NCBI GenBank assembly: GCA_034408895.1 | Contig: JAWXCI010000055.1 | Span: 1 to 64,000 of the forward strand | Source of the DNA: UBA4660 sp034408895 | GTDB lineage: Bacteria; Bacteroidota; Bacteroidia; Flavobacteriales_D; Sanyastnellaceae | Direction of reading: 5' to 3' | DNA length: 64,000 nucleotides | Shown here: one piece after another, positions 26,309 through 35,123 of the stretch | Layout of the letters: each line of letters opens with the position of its first letter | Position numbering within the stretch: position 1 is the stretch's first letter | Position numbers and translations under genes: made by a program | Notes under the pieces: model-generated | What the model saw: the letters and a program-made list of their open reading frames with translations, nothing else | What the model was told of the DNA's origin: nothing | Database searches by the model: none

Positions 26309-29146
26309 ATGAAAAAAATTCTTGGTACTTCCGCATGTCTTTTTGTTTCTGTTATTTGCATTGCACAGACTGGAACAATTAGCGGCACCGTCACAGATAG
26401 TTTCACCGGGGAAACGCTTCCACTTGTTCCTGTTGTTTATGCAGAAGGAAAAGGTGTGAATACTGACATTGATGGAAATTTTTCTATTGATGTTAGTTAT
26501 GGCACTTATACTCTCACTGTGGCTTATTCCGGTTACCAAACAATGGAACAGCAAGTAACACTGAACCAACCACAACTCGAAATCAATTTTCAAATTGCCT
26601 CCATTCAACTTAAAGAAGTGGTGGTTACAACGGACTATGCAATCGGTCGCGAAACCCCTGTGGCGTTTTCCAACATTCCGCTAAAACGGTTGGAGGAAGA
26701 ACTCGGCTCGCGCGAAATTGCAACCATCATAAATACCATTCCCGGAACTTATGTAACGCAGCAGGGTGGGGGCGATGGCGATGCCCGTGTAACCATCCGT
26801 GGCTTTTCACAAAACAATGTTGCAGTGATGCTTGATGGAGTTCCGGTGAATGATATGGAAAACGGAGCGGTGTACTGGAGCAACTGGTTCGGGTTGGATG
26901 TAGTACTGCAAACTACACAGGTTCAGCGCGGACTTGGCGCCTCGAAACTTGCCATACCGGCAGTGGGCGGCACCATCAATCTTATAACAAGAGGCATCGA
27001 ACAAAAAAGAATGATCAGGATGAAACAGGAAGTTGGCGACAATGGTTTGCTGCGTACATCTCTCGGCATTTCATCAGGCAAGATGGAAAACGGATGGGGC
27101 TTCACGCTTGCAGGATCATTCAAGCGTGGGTATGGTTGGGTGGATGGAACATTTACCAGAGGAATTTTCTGGTACGGAAAGGTAGAAAAAATCACAGGTA
27201 AACATTTGATTAGTTTGTCAGCACTTGGCGCACCACAACGTCACGGTCAAAGAGTGCAGAAGGAATCCATTGGTGTGTATGATCCGGATTTTGCATTGGA
27301 ACAGGGAATTGATACGACCGGAATTCCCAATTATGGTGTGGGCTACAACATGCACGTGGGTTCTCTCATGCGTTACGATGTGGTGGCTGGTGAACGCACC
27401 AATGAAAAAAGTGAAACGCTGAATGAAAGAGTGAATTATTACCACAAGCCGCAGTTCGCATTAAAAGATGTGTGGCGATTCAGCGATCGGAATTTCCTGA
27501 GTACGGTGGCTTACCTCTCATTGGGAAATGGCGGAGGCACAAGGCTCGATCAAAATCCAAATCCTGCAAGTGGTTACCTGGAAAATGGGCAGATAGATTT
27601 TCAAACTATTTATGATACCAACTCAGGATTGAATCCACCTCTTTTTTCTGGAGATGATTACAACATAAATTATCTCGTCTCCTCAACCGAACGATATGCA
27701 TTCAATTATATAAAGACTAGCGTGAACAATCATTTCTGGTACGGTGCCCTCAGCATTTATTCTCATGAGGTGAATGAAAAACTGAACCTAAGTGGCGGTC
27801 TGGATTACCGCAGCTATCGTGGCGAACACTACCGCGAAGTGTATGATTTGCTGGGAGCAGATTACATCCAGAAAACCGATGACTATGATTTCAACAATGC
27901 AAACACAGTAAAACGCGAAGGCGACAAGATTGAATTCAACAATGATTCATTCGTGAAGTGGGGAGGACTTTTCGGCCAGGCGGAATACAAAACAGATCTG
28001 CTTACAGGATTTGTAAGTGCTTCTGTTTCGCGCACCGGTTACCAGCGTGTGGATTATTTTCTTCCGTGTGTTATTGACGGCACCGAAGTGGAAGTAGGCT
28101 ATCATCTTGATGAAGACAATCCCGATGCAACGCTTCTTATTCCAGACAGCGTGGAGTACAACGGCCAGCTCTACACACCCACCACCGGAGGACTCGAATA
28201 CCAAAAGTCAGATTGGCTCACTCAGGATGGATATACTGTGAAAGCGGGAATCAACGTGAATGCAACCGACCACCTCAACGTATTTGTGAATGTGGGTTAC
28301 TTGAACAAAGCTCCCCTCTTCAACCAGGTTTTTGATTTTGCAAACCAACCTTACAACAACATCCTCAACGAAAAAATCATTGGCAACGAACTGGGTGTTT
28401 CATACCGCAATAAAAATGTGGCAGCCAATTTCAATTCGTATTACACGGTATGGAACAACCGCCCATTCCCGGGAGGATTTGCTGTTCCCGATCCTGCTGA
28501 TCCTCTTAATACTATTCAATTGAACTTGCAGGGCATTAATGCACGACATGCAGGAGCGGAACTTGACGTTGCTTACTACATCACCAAGAATCTTGCAGCA
28601 GAAGGGCTGGTGTCTTATGGTGATTGGATTTGGAATTCCGCAGGCGAAGTGCAGCCGCAGTACGACAATGGCGAACCTGTGCTTGACATTAACGGTGATC
28701 CATACATCATCAGTTACGATGCAAAAGGAATTCATGTGGGCAATGCAGCACAGACACAATACGGTGCAATGCTGCGCTGGGAAATCGTGCGCGAGTTGTA
28801 CGTAAAAGTTCGTTACCTCCGTTTCGAACGGCAGTATTCTGAATTTGAACCTACAGATCTTTCAGGAGACAATGCTGGTCGTGATTCGTGGAAAGCCCCG
28901 GCTTATGGTCTTGCAGAATTTCATGCGGGCTATGGATTCAAGCTGAATGATTTTGAAGTTGATCTTCGCACTAGTATTTTTAATGTGCTAAACACTGTTT
29001 ACGTATCCGATGCCAACAACAACGATTCATTTGCGCGCTATGCACAGGAAACCAATGCTGACTATGCCGGCTTCGAAGCACAATCTGCCGGAGTGTTCAT
29101 CGGGCAGGGAAGGCGATTCAATCTTTCACTGACACTCACATATTGA
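26309..29146 (+). CDS. TonB-dependent outer-membrane receptor
   Basis: 945 residues from ATG 26309 (M-K-K-I-L-G), preferred over a start 24 bases earlier because it begins the signal peptide. After the signal, a CarboxypepD_reg-like domain (about 20-105: G-T-I-S-G-T-V-T-D-S-F-T-G-E), then the plug (about 120-225) with V-T-I-R-G-F-S-Q-N-N-V-A-V-M-L-D-G-V-P and V-Q-R-G-L-G-A-S-K-L, then a 22-strand-size barrel ending in F-N-L-S-L-T-L-T-Y. No SusD-like gene accompanies it, so it is not a standard glycan utilisation pair. The two neighbours suggest a substrate released by a phosphodiesterase or nuclease. Uptake is energised by TonB-ExbB-ExbD, not in the window. Confidence 0.95.
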   Translation: MKKILGTSACLFVSVICIAQTGTISGTVTDSFTGETLPLVPVVYAEGKGVNTDIDGNFSIDVSYGTYTLTVAYSGYQTMEQQVTLNQPQLEINFQIASIQLKEVVVTTDYAIGRETPVAFSNIPLKRLEEELGSREIATIINTIPGTYVTQQGGGDGDARVTIRGFSQNNVAVMLDGVPVNDMENGAVYWSNWFGLDVVLQTTQVQRGLGASKLAIPAVGGTINLITRGIEQKRMIRMKQEVGDNGLLRTSLGISSGKMENGWGFTLAGSFKRGYGWVDGTFTRGIFWYGKVEKITGKHLISLSALGAPQRHGQRVQKESIGVYDPDFALEQGIDTTGIPNYGVGYNMHVGSLMRYDVVAGERTNEKSETLNERVNYYHKPQFALKDVWRFSDRNFLSTVAYLSLGNGGGTRLDQNPNPASGYLENGQIDFQTIYDTNSGLNPPLFSGDDYNINYLVSSTERYAFNYIKTSVNNHFWYGALSIYSHEVNEKLNLSGGLDYRSYRGEHYREVYDLLGADYIQKTDDYDFNNANTVKREGDKIEFNNDSFVKWGGLFGQAEYKTDLLTGFVSASVSRTGYQRVDYFLPCVIDGTEVEVGYHLDEDNPDATLLIPDSVEYNGQLYTPTTGGLEYQKSDWLTQDGYTVKAGINVNATDHLNVFVNVGYLNKAPLFNQVFDFANQPYNNILNEKIIGNELGVSYRNKNVAANFNSYYTVWNNRPFPGGFAVPDPADPLNTIQLNLQGINARHAGAELDVAYYITKNLAAEGLVSYGDWIWNSAGEVQPQYDNGEPVLDINGDPYIISYDAKGIHVGNAAQTQYGAMLRWEIVRELYVKVRYLRFERQYSEFEPTDLSGDNAGRDSWKAPAYGLAEFHAGYGFKLNDFEVDLRTSIFNVLNTVYVSDANNNDSFARYAQETNADYAGFEAQSAGVFIGQGRRFNLSLTLTY

Positions 29147-29163
29147 CAAGAAATCAAAACAAA

Positions 29164-31356
29164 ATGAAAAACATATTTACTCTTACTGCAATCTCCTTCG
29201 CGATAACCATTCATGCTCAAGACAACATTCTTGATGCGCGTACTAATTATTCGGAGGGCGAAGTCGTCACTATTACCGGAATCGTAACCAACTCATCGGA
29301 ACTCAACTCTAGTGTGCGGTATGTTCAGGATGCCACCGCTGGCATTGCCATTTATCCCGGCTCAAATTGGAATGCATGGGATGAACCACTGCGTGGCGAT
29401 GAAGTAACCATAACAGGAACCCTCAGCGAATTCAACGGCTTGATTGAAGTTGGTCCAAGCCTTTCATCTGTTACCATCAATTCTTCGGGTAATGTTATGC
29501 CTAATCCCATCGCGATTACCCCCGACCAGATGAATGAATCTTACGAAGGGCAATTGGTAATAGTCAATGACGTGTTGTTCAACGGATGCATGAACACCAT
29601 CACTGCGCAAACTTTTCAGTTCACCACTCTTGACTCAGAAAATGGGGTGGCATTTTTTCACTCCTCATCTTCCCTCATCGGGGAACAATTGCCAATGGGT
29701 ACACTCGATTTGGTGGGGATCATTTCGCAGTATGACCCAAGTTTTCCTTATGAATCCGGTTACCAGTTACTGCCACGTGACATGGATGATTTTGTCACGG
29801 AGAATTCTATCAACATTGTGTGCGGTGTAAACCAGGGAAGTGTTGAGTACACCACCATAGAATTAATTTGGAATACCGATACTCCGGGAGATTCAAAAAT
29901 CTTTTGGGGAGATTCTCCGGCATTGGGCAACATGGTTGAAATTCCTGGAAGCACCACGGCACACACTGCAACAATTTCAGGACTTGATCCCGGAACCATT
30001 TATTGGGCACAAGCAGCATCGGCCAACGGAGTAGATACAGCTTACAGCACCATCATGCCTTATGCAACGCGCAGCGAATCAAGCGGAGCCATCACTGTTT
30101 ATTTCACCAAAGATGTTGATGTGAGTTACGCAACAGAGGAAGAAGCCATTGCACTTTATGATGCGGTGGACGACACATTGATCGCTTACATCAATCGCGC
30201 ACAACACTCCATTGATATCAGCATGTACAATTTCGGTGACACCGGAATTGCAGGAGCGCTCAACAATGCATACAACGATGGAGTGACTATTCGTTTCGTA
30301 GGTCAGGGCACCAATGCAAATGCAGCCGTAGGAAGTCTTGACAATGCCATTCCGGTGTTGATGCGTGAAGATGATTCAGGTAGCGGCAACCACAATAAGT
30401 TTTGCATCATTGATGCGGACTATGTTGATCTTGCAATACTCATCACCGGTTCTACCAACTGGATTGAACAGGATCAGTTTTCGGATTACAACAACATTAT
30501 CATTTTCCAGGATCAGAGCATTGCGCGTGGCTACCGTCTCGAGTTCGAAGAAATGTGGGGAAGCAGTGGCGACCAACCCGATGAAGACAGTTCGAAATTC
30601 GGTTCCGATAAATCCGTGAACACTCCATGGAAATATCTCTGTGGAAGTTCTCCGGTGGAGGTGTACTTCTCGCCAACCGACAATGCGAACCAGCAAATCA
30701 TAAACACCATCTCCACTACTGATAGCGAATTGTTTTACGCCATGTTTGCATTTACTCGCGAGGATATTGCTGATCAGATAATTGATGAAGATGATTTGTT
30801 CCTTACTACTGTTCGCGGTGTGATAGAACAAACCAGTGATCCTTCTTCGGTGTACCAGTACCTGTTAGATGCTGGTATGGATGTTTACACACACCAGGGC
30901 ATTAGCGGACTTATCCACCACAAGTATTGCATTGTTGATCCGAATAATACTTCAAGCGATCCAACGGTGCTAACAGGCTCGCATAACTGGAGCACTTCTG
31001 CCAATACCATCAACGATGAAAATACAGTTGTGGTTCACGATGCACGTGTTGCAAATCTTTACTACCAGGAATTTATGGCGCGATGGCTAGAGGTGGGAGT
31101 TGAAGAAACTTTGGTTCCGGGTTCCGGTTTAGAAGTTTGGCCAAATCCTGCTGATGGTTTTCTATTTGTGGGATGTGGCGCAGAACATCAGGGTGCGGTG
31201 TTGCGCATCATTGATGCAGTAGGAAATGTTGTCCTCGAAAAAACCATCACTTCAAAAACGGAAATGATTTCGCTTGATCAATTCTCAGCAGGAGTGTATC
31301 ACTGTGTGCTGGTGTCGGGAGAGAAAGTGGTGACAGGGAAAGTGGTGGTGAGATAA
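29164..31356 (+). CDS. Exported phospholipase-D-fold (nuclease-like) protein with T9SS type A tail
   Basis: 730 residues from ATG 29164, 17 bases after the receptor gene. Order: signal peptide; OB-fold/DUF5689-like domain (about 20-200: G-E-V-V-T-I-T-G-I-V-T-N-S and Y-V-Q-D-A-T-A-G-I-A-I-Y); fibronectin type III domain (about 225-315); two phospholipase D modules, the first with I-D-I-S-M-Y-N-F and H-N-K-F-C-I-I-D, the second with H-H-K-Y-C-I-V-D and T-G-S-H-N-W-S-T; then a type A tail (W-P-N-P-A-D-G, I-I-D-A-V-G-N-V-V, F-S-A-G-V-Y-H). Both HxKx4D motifs are intact. Family members are nucleases or phospholipases; the OB fold favours nucleic acid, which is inference. Confidence 0.92.
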   Translation: MKNIFTLTAISFAITIHAQDNILDARTNYSEGEVVTITGIVTNSSELNSSVRYVQDATAGIAIYPGSNWNAWDEPLRGDEVTITGTLSEFNGLIEVGPSLSSVTINSSGNVMPNPIAITPDQMNESYEGQLVIVNDVLFNGCMNTITAQTFQFTTLDSENGVAFFHSSSSLIGEQLPMGTLDLVGIISQYDPSFPYESGYQLLPRDMDDFVTENSINIVCGVNQGSVEYTTIELIWNTDTPGDSKIFWGDSPALGNMVEIPGSTTAHTATISGLDPGTIYWAQAASANGVDTAYSTIMPYATRSESSGAITVYFTKDVDVSYATEEEAIALYDAVDDTLIAYINRAQHSIDISMYNFGDTGIAGALNNAYNDGVTIRFVGQGTNANAAVGSLDNAIPVLMREDDSGSGNHNKFCIIDADYVDLAILITGSTNWIEQDQFSDYNNIIIFQDQSIARGYRLEFEEMWGSSGDQPDEDSSKFGSDKSVNTPWKYLCGSSPVEVYFSPTDNANQQIINTISTTDSELFYAMFAFTREDIADQIIDEDDLFLTTVRGVIEQTSDPSSVYQYLLDAGMDVYTHQGISGLIHHKYCIVDPNNTSSDPTVLTGSHNWSTSANTINDENTVVVHDARVANLYYQEFMARWLEVGVEETLVPGSGLEVWPNPADGFLFVGCGAEHQGAVLRIIDAVGNVVLEKTITSKTEMISLDQFSAGVYHCVLVSGEKVVTGKVVVR

Positions 31357-31440
31357 CAGAGCAAACGATGATTTCTCCATTTTAAACTGTTGCCACTGGA
31401 AAATTCCCGCGACAGAATCCTGATTGAATCAAAATTCCTG

Positions 31441-31776
31441 TCACGATTTCTGGAACCTCAGTGTTTTCACTTTACCGCTGCTTCCGCTCACCTGTAGGAT
31501 GTAGATGCCGCGAATCAGTGCCTCAAGTTCCAGTGGAACACTGATGCATTCTTCACCTGCATTGCCGCAGATGGTTTGGTAAATCACTTTGCCGCTGAGG
31601 TCTTTCACCACTACGGTAATTTCTTCCTCTACTACTTCGGTGAAAAGCAATTCTGCTTTTGCCTCAACAGGGTTAGGCGAAATAAACGCGGTGGAAATGG
31701 GATGCGTGGTTTGCGCATAAATGGATTGTGTTGCGAGGGTGAAAAGAGCACAGGTAATGAGTAAAGCTTTTTTCAT
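31441..31776 (-). CDS. Tiny exported protein consisting of a signal peptide and a T9SS type A domain
   Basis: 111 residues from ATG 31776 (M-K-K-A-L-L-I-T-C); an earlier in-frame start lacks signal features. After the signal cleavage (Q-S-I-Y-A-Q) only about 15 residues separate it from F-I-S-P-N-P-V-E-A, followed by V-V-V-K-D-L-S-G-K-V-I-Y, I-R-G-I-Y-I-L-Q-V and a basic end. So the mature protein is essentially a sorting domain with no passenger. It is convergent with the PLD gene. It may be a relic of a larger cargo, a decoy for the T9SS sortase, or a small surface protein. Two Cys near residues 74-80 could form a loop. Confidence 0.75.
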   Translation of the reverse strand: MKKALLITCALFTLATQSIYAQTTHPISTAFISPNPVEAKAELLFTEVVEEEITVVVKDLSGKVIYQTICGNAGEECISVPLELEALIRGIYILQVSGSSGKVKTLRFQKS

Positions 31777-31937
31777 GTTTTCAAAATTTGTTATTGCTTT
31801 GCCAATTATCTTGCCTTTTTTTACTGGAAATGAAGCAGAAAGTTTCAAGACCGAAGTGGAAGCTAAGGTCCGATTTGCCGATGATCGACTACCGACTGCT
31901 GTTTACTGCCGAAATCTCCAGCGCTATACCTCTCCAA

Positions 31938-34091
31938 CTAAAACTGCCACCTTACCTGCGCATGTATTTCACTTTTTCGGTTTCCCTGGATTTCGCTTGT
32001 GCCGCTTGAAATCACATCTCGATCGGTATAGAGCCATTGGCTGTAGCGCAGCCAGAAATCCACGCCATGCATCACGTCCCATTTAAGCATGGTGTAGAAA
32101 CGTGAGCCTTTTCCGTAATAAGCAGGAATGCTGAAAGCATAGAGAATATCACTTTCGTAAGCATAAATGCGCGTATCCCACGAGGGTGAATCGAACAGGG
32201 CATAACGCAATTGCACACTCACCGGCACATCCAGTTTTTTCCAAACCACATCCTGGTAAAGAAGAAAACCATTTTTCTGTTCTTCGCCCGGCTTTTCAAA
32301 AACGCTCCATTCCATGCGTGACTTCAACTGCACATTCGGGTGAACACTGTACGCAGAATGAATTCGAAAATTGTGCTGGGTGATGTCCACCGGATAATCT
32401 ATCGGGACTTCTGCAAGTGACGAAATGTTTTGCGCCCCGTTTCGCAAGCGGTAACGCACATAGAATTCATGTTTCCTGTCCGGCCTGAAATTCAGTTGAG
32501 AGAAATAATCGGTGAATTGTGATGGAGCATCTGTGCGAAATTTCAGCCACGGAAATGTCACCTGGTCTGCATAAAGAGAAAGTGTCCATGCGCTTGCAAG
32601 CTTTGCTTCCGCACCGAAATAAATTCCGCTTTCGTTTTGCGCATTTTCTGATTGTTCACCAAATACATTGACATGTTGCGCCTGGTAATCTTTTTCAAAC
32701 CAGCGATGAATAGCAGCCACCGACAAGCGTGGATGTAGTGCCGCCACCACACCGTTGAGCGAAGCCATGCCTCCATTATCACTTCTTGAAACTTCACCGA
32801 AAAAATTTGCATTGCGCAACACCCAGTGATAATCGAGTCCTGTATTCAGAATTTCTTTTCCTGAAAAACGAAACTGCTGGTAAAGTTGTGTTCCGGGTTG
32901 AATGGCTTCGGAGTAAGATGTGCGAACTGCTGTGATGCCCAAAGAAAATTTTCGCGAATTATAGCGAAGGTTGCCACCAACAATTGTTTCACCCATTGCA
33001 TGTTTGTCTGCGAGTTCAGATTCTGTTCGATGCAGCCCGCTGGTTTGAAGCGATGTGGCAGAAAATTCATCATCGCTTAGTGTAGAGTCTTCGACTGCTT
33101 CAAGATTTGCATCAATTTTTTTGGATGAAAAGAAAGCCGTGAGTTCCATTTTCTTCCAGCCGAGCGTGGCAGCACTACCGCGTAGGAAAAGATTTTCGTC
33201 CACCGAAGAATAGGGTCGCAACTGCATCGCATTTTTTTTCAGGTTGGTGACATAAGCCGATTTGCCAAACCCCAAGCCGTTCCAGAAAGTGAGTCCCTGC
33301 CCGAACTGCGCGTTGTAATCGCCAACCACCAGTGCGCGCAAAAAAGTTTTGTCGCGATAGAAAATGTGCCCGCTGAAAAAATCAGGTTGCCGATTTAATT
33401 TTTCACCTGCATCTTTTTCTGCCGTAAAACCGATGGTGATATTTCTGCGGTATTGGAAACGATATCGGGTGTAGAGATAATCGGCACTTGCCAAAAAATC
33501 CGGTGCCTCGTTCGATTCAACATTGCTTTGATAACCGCCCTGTTTTTCCAGCACACGCTTGTATCGCAAAAACAAATCGCTTCTTCCTTCCTTGAAGAAA
33601 TTCCTGAACGAAAAATCTTCAAGAGCTGATCCCGGCAGTGCAGTAACAAAAGGTTCAATCAGCCGGATGATTTGCAAATCGAAATTGGCTACAGCCTGCA
33701 ATTCATAAATGCTGACGAGAGAACCGTAGCGGTCAACATGCCTGTGAAGCGAAGCAATCTGCACGTCCGTCAGCATGTATAGTTCACGCAATTCATCGGC
33801 AGTAGCATTGTTCAGGTTTAACGGATGCTCATAATAATAGGTGAGGTCTTCCAGCAAGTTGGTGTAATCAAGTTCCGCATCTTCTTCCAGTGCACCGGCA
33901 ATTGCCTCAATGCGTTGTTCGATGATGGAGTTTTTCTGATCTTCGGTCTGGCCTAAAGAGGAATTGAAAATTGAAAACTGAAAATTGAAAATTGTGATGA
34001 GGATGGTACGAATGACAACCACTGAAATACTTGTCCTCAGAAAAAAATATTTCTGTGTTCTTAACTGTTTTCTGTGTGAATCGAAACTCAT
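31938..34091 (-). CDS. Outer-membrane protein with N-terminal helix-hairpin-helix domain
   Basis: 717 residues. The N-terminal 48 residues form an odd signal region partly encoded by a heptamer array (33963-33997), giving N-F-Q-F-S-I-F-N. Residues about 90-150 are a ComEA-like helix-hairpin-helix domain: L-N-L-N-N-A-T-A-D-E-L-R-E-L, then Y-G-S-L-V-S-I-Y-E-L-Q-A-V and F-V-T-A-L-P-G-S. The remaining 550 residues are beta-rich (F-G-Q-G-L-T-F-W-N-G-L-G-F-G-K) and end in I-H-A-Q-V-R-W-Q-F, an outer-membrane barrel terminus. ComEA-type domains bind DNA in competence, but in this family the function is unknown. Overlaps the preceding PorV-like gene by 4 bases, so the two are co-translated. Confidence 0.82.
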   Translation of the reverse strand: MSFDSHRKQLRTQKYFFLRTSISVVVIRTILITIFNFQFSIFNSSLGQTEDQKNSIIEQRIEAIAGALEEDAELDYTNLLEDLTYYYEHPLNLNNATADELRELYMLTDVQIASLHRHVDRYGSLVSIYELQAVANFDLQIIRLIEPFVTALPGSALEDFSFRNFFKEGRSDLFLRYKRVLEKQGGYQSNVESNEAPDFLASADYLYTRYRFQYRRNITIGFTAEKDAGEKLNRQPDFFSGHIFYRDKTFLRALVVGDYNAQFGQGLTFWNGLGFGKSAYVTNLKKNAMQLRPYSSVDENLFLRGSAATLGWKKMELTAFFSSKKIDANLEAVEDSTLSDDEFSATSLQTSGLHRTESELADKHAMGETIVGGNLRYNSRKFSLGITAVRTSYSEAIQPGTQLYQQFRFSGKEILNTGLDYHWVLRNANFFGEVSRSDNGGMASLNGVVAALHPRLSVAAIHRWFEKDYQAQHVNVFGEQSENAQNESGIYFGAEAKLASAWTLSLYADQVTFPWLKFRTDAPSQFTDYFSQLNFRPDRKHEFYVRYRLRNGAQNISSLAEVPIDYPVDITQHNFRIHSAYSVHPNVQLKSRMEWSVFEKPGEEQKNGFLLYQDVVWKKLDVPVSVQLRYALFDSPSWDTRIYAYESDILYAFSIPAYYGKGSRFYTMLKWDVMHGVDFWLRYSQWLYTDRDVISSGTSEIQGNRKSEIHAQVRWQF
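33963..33997. repeat. Heptamer array inside the signal-peptide coding region of the HHH protein
   Basis: ATTGAAA, ATTGAAA, ACTGAAA, ATTGAAA, ATTGTGA: five 7-bp words in register. On the coding strand this gives alternating Asn/Phe/Ser residues of the hydrophobic signal segment. Confidence 0.75.
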
Positions 34092-34897
34092 TTTTCAACC
34101 GGAACGAATGAAAGTCCAACCTGCGGTGAAAATCCTAGTACAGAATGATAGCTGGACGAAAAATCAATCCTGAAATTTTTGAGGACATATCCAAAACCGA
34201 AACTCATAAGCCCCGGTTTGCTGCCTGCTCCAATGCGTAGATGAAGCGGTTCAATCACGCGATATTCGATGCCTGCCCGCACTTGAGTAGTTGCATCTGA
34301 GGCTTTCCATACTTCAGTCGCCAGAAAAACTTTTTCCGAAAAATGATACGCTGCACCGGCACGCAACAGGGACGGCAATCGTTCATCGTTGTAATCAGCA
34401 AGTTTTGCACGGTTGGGATTTGTAACGTGTGCTGCAAGTGAAAGATTTTTGTTCATGCGGTAGAGAAATCCGCCATCAACACTCACTGCGCTTCTGGTTC
34501 CATAACCTTCTCCCAACCTCACATTGAAATAATTCGCCTGCACGCCACCCGCGAATTTTTCGGAGAACTTCATTCCGTAACTCAGTCCGGCCTTTGTTTC
34601 AGAATAGAGGCTATAGCCGAATGAACGAAGACTCAATCCGAAAGCACCGGCCCCGACAGGCAGCACAGCACCAAGTCCTTTGTCACTTAACGCATCCACC
34701 AGAAACCGGCTTTCATAAAAAATTCCACCTGAAAAATTCTCTGCGAACGCAAGCCCCGCCTGGTTGTTCAACGCACACCATTGATCAACATGCGTGAGCG
34801 ATGTTCCGCCAAGTGCCTGCGCCCGCGGACCACCTGCATCCTGTGCGAATGAGGCGCAACAAGACAGTGAAGCAATAAGCAGAATCTTAAATCGCAT
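34088..34897 (-). CDS. PorV/PorQ-like outer-membrane barrel, partner of the HHH protein
   Basis: 269 residues from ATG 34897, which starts a signal peptide ending S-F-A-Q; longer in-frame starts lack one. After the signal comes G-G-P-R-A-Q-A-L-G-G-T-S-L-T-H-V-D-Q-W-C-A-L-N-N-Q-A-G-L, the beginning typical of PorV/PorQ and FadL-like barrels. Alternating strands follow and the end is P-Q-V-G-L-S-F-V. Its stop overlaps the start of the helix-hairpin-helix gene by 4 bases (ATGA), so the products probably act together in the outer membrane. Confidence 0.78.
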   Translation of the reverse strand: MRFKILLIASLSCCASFAQDAGGPRAQALGGTSLTHVDQWCALNNQAGLAFAENFSGGIFYESRFLVDALSDKGLGAVLPVGAGAFGLSLRSFGYSLYSETKAGLSYGMKFSEKFAGGVQANYFNVRLGEGYGTRSAVSVDGGFLYRMNKNLSLAAHVTNPNRAKLADYNDERLPSLLRAGAAYHFSEKVFLATEVWKASDATTQVRAGIEYRVIEPLHLRIGAGSKPGLMSFGFGYVLKNFRIDFSSSYHSVLGFSPQVGLSFVPVEK

Positions 34898-34966
34898 AAG
34901 TGGTTTTTTCAAGTTGGGCGAATGTAGAGAAAGTGAAATCGAGCGGTGACTTGAATCAACACTTTG

Positions 34967-34994
34967 CTGCCGCCAGCCGCCTGCCAACTGCTCA
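34967..34994. repeat. Heptamer array upstream of tRNA-Leu
   Basis: CTGCCGC, CAGCCGC, CTGCCAA, CTGCTCA: four 7-bp words. The word family differs from those of the other arrays, but the period is the same. Confidence 0.55.
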
Positions 34995-35005
34995 CTTGCA
35001 CCTCT

Positions 35006-35013
35006 TATATTCG
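35006..35013 (+). promoter_or_regulatory. Candidate -7 element of tRNA-Leu
   Basis: TATATTCG, 19 bases before the tRNA 5' end, resembling TAnnTTTG and the three TACATTCG elements elsewhere. No clear -33 box, because the heptamer array occupies that place. Confidence 0.45.
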
Positions 35014-35031
35014 CACCCCTTTTTTAAAACC

Positions 35032-35113
35032 GCGGGCGTGGTGAAATTGGTAGACATACCAGACTTAGGATCTGGCGCCTCACGGCATGGGGGTTCGAGT
35101 CCCTCCGCCCGCA
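35032..35113 (+). tRNA. tRNA-Leu (anticodon TAG)
   Basis: 82 bases plus a non-encoded CCA. Acceptor stem GCGGGCG / CGCCCGC is perfect; the D arm has GAAATTGGTAGAC; anticodon stem-loop CCAGA-CTTAGGA-TCTGG gives TAG, which reads CUA-type leucine codons. A long variable arm (GCCTCACGGC) follows, then the T arm GGGGTTCGAGTCCC. The long variable arm confirms a class II tRNA. Confidence 0.97.
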
Positions 35114-35123
35114 CTAAAAATTT

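Noticed and set aside
31377..31440. Terminator between the convergent PLD and sorting-domain genes
   Set aside because: An imperfect inverted repeat (GACAG...CTGTC) is present but without a T run on either strand, so I do not call it.
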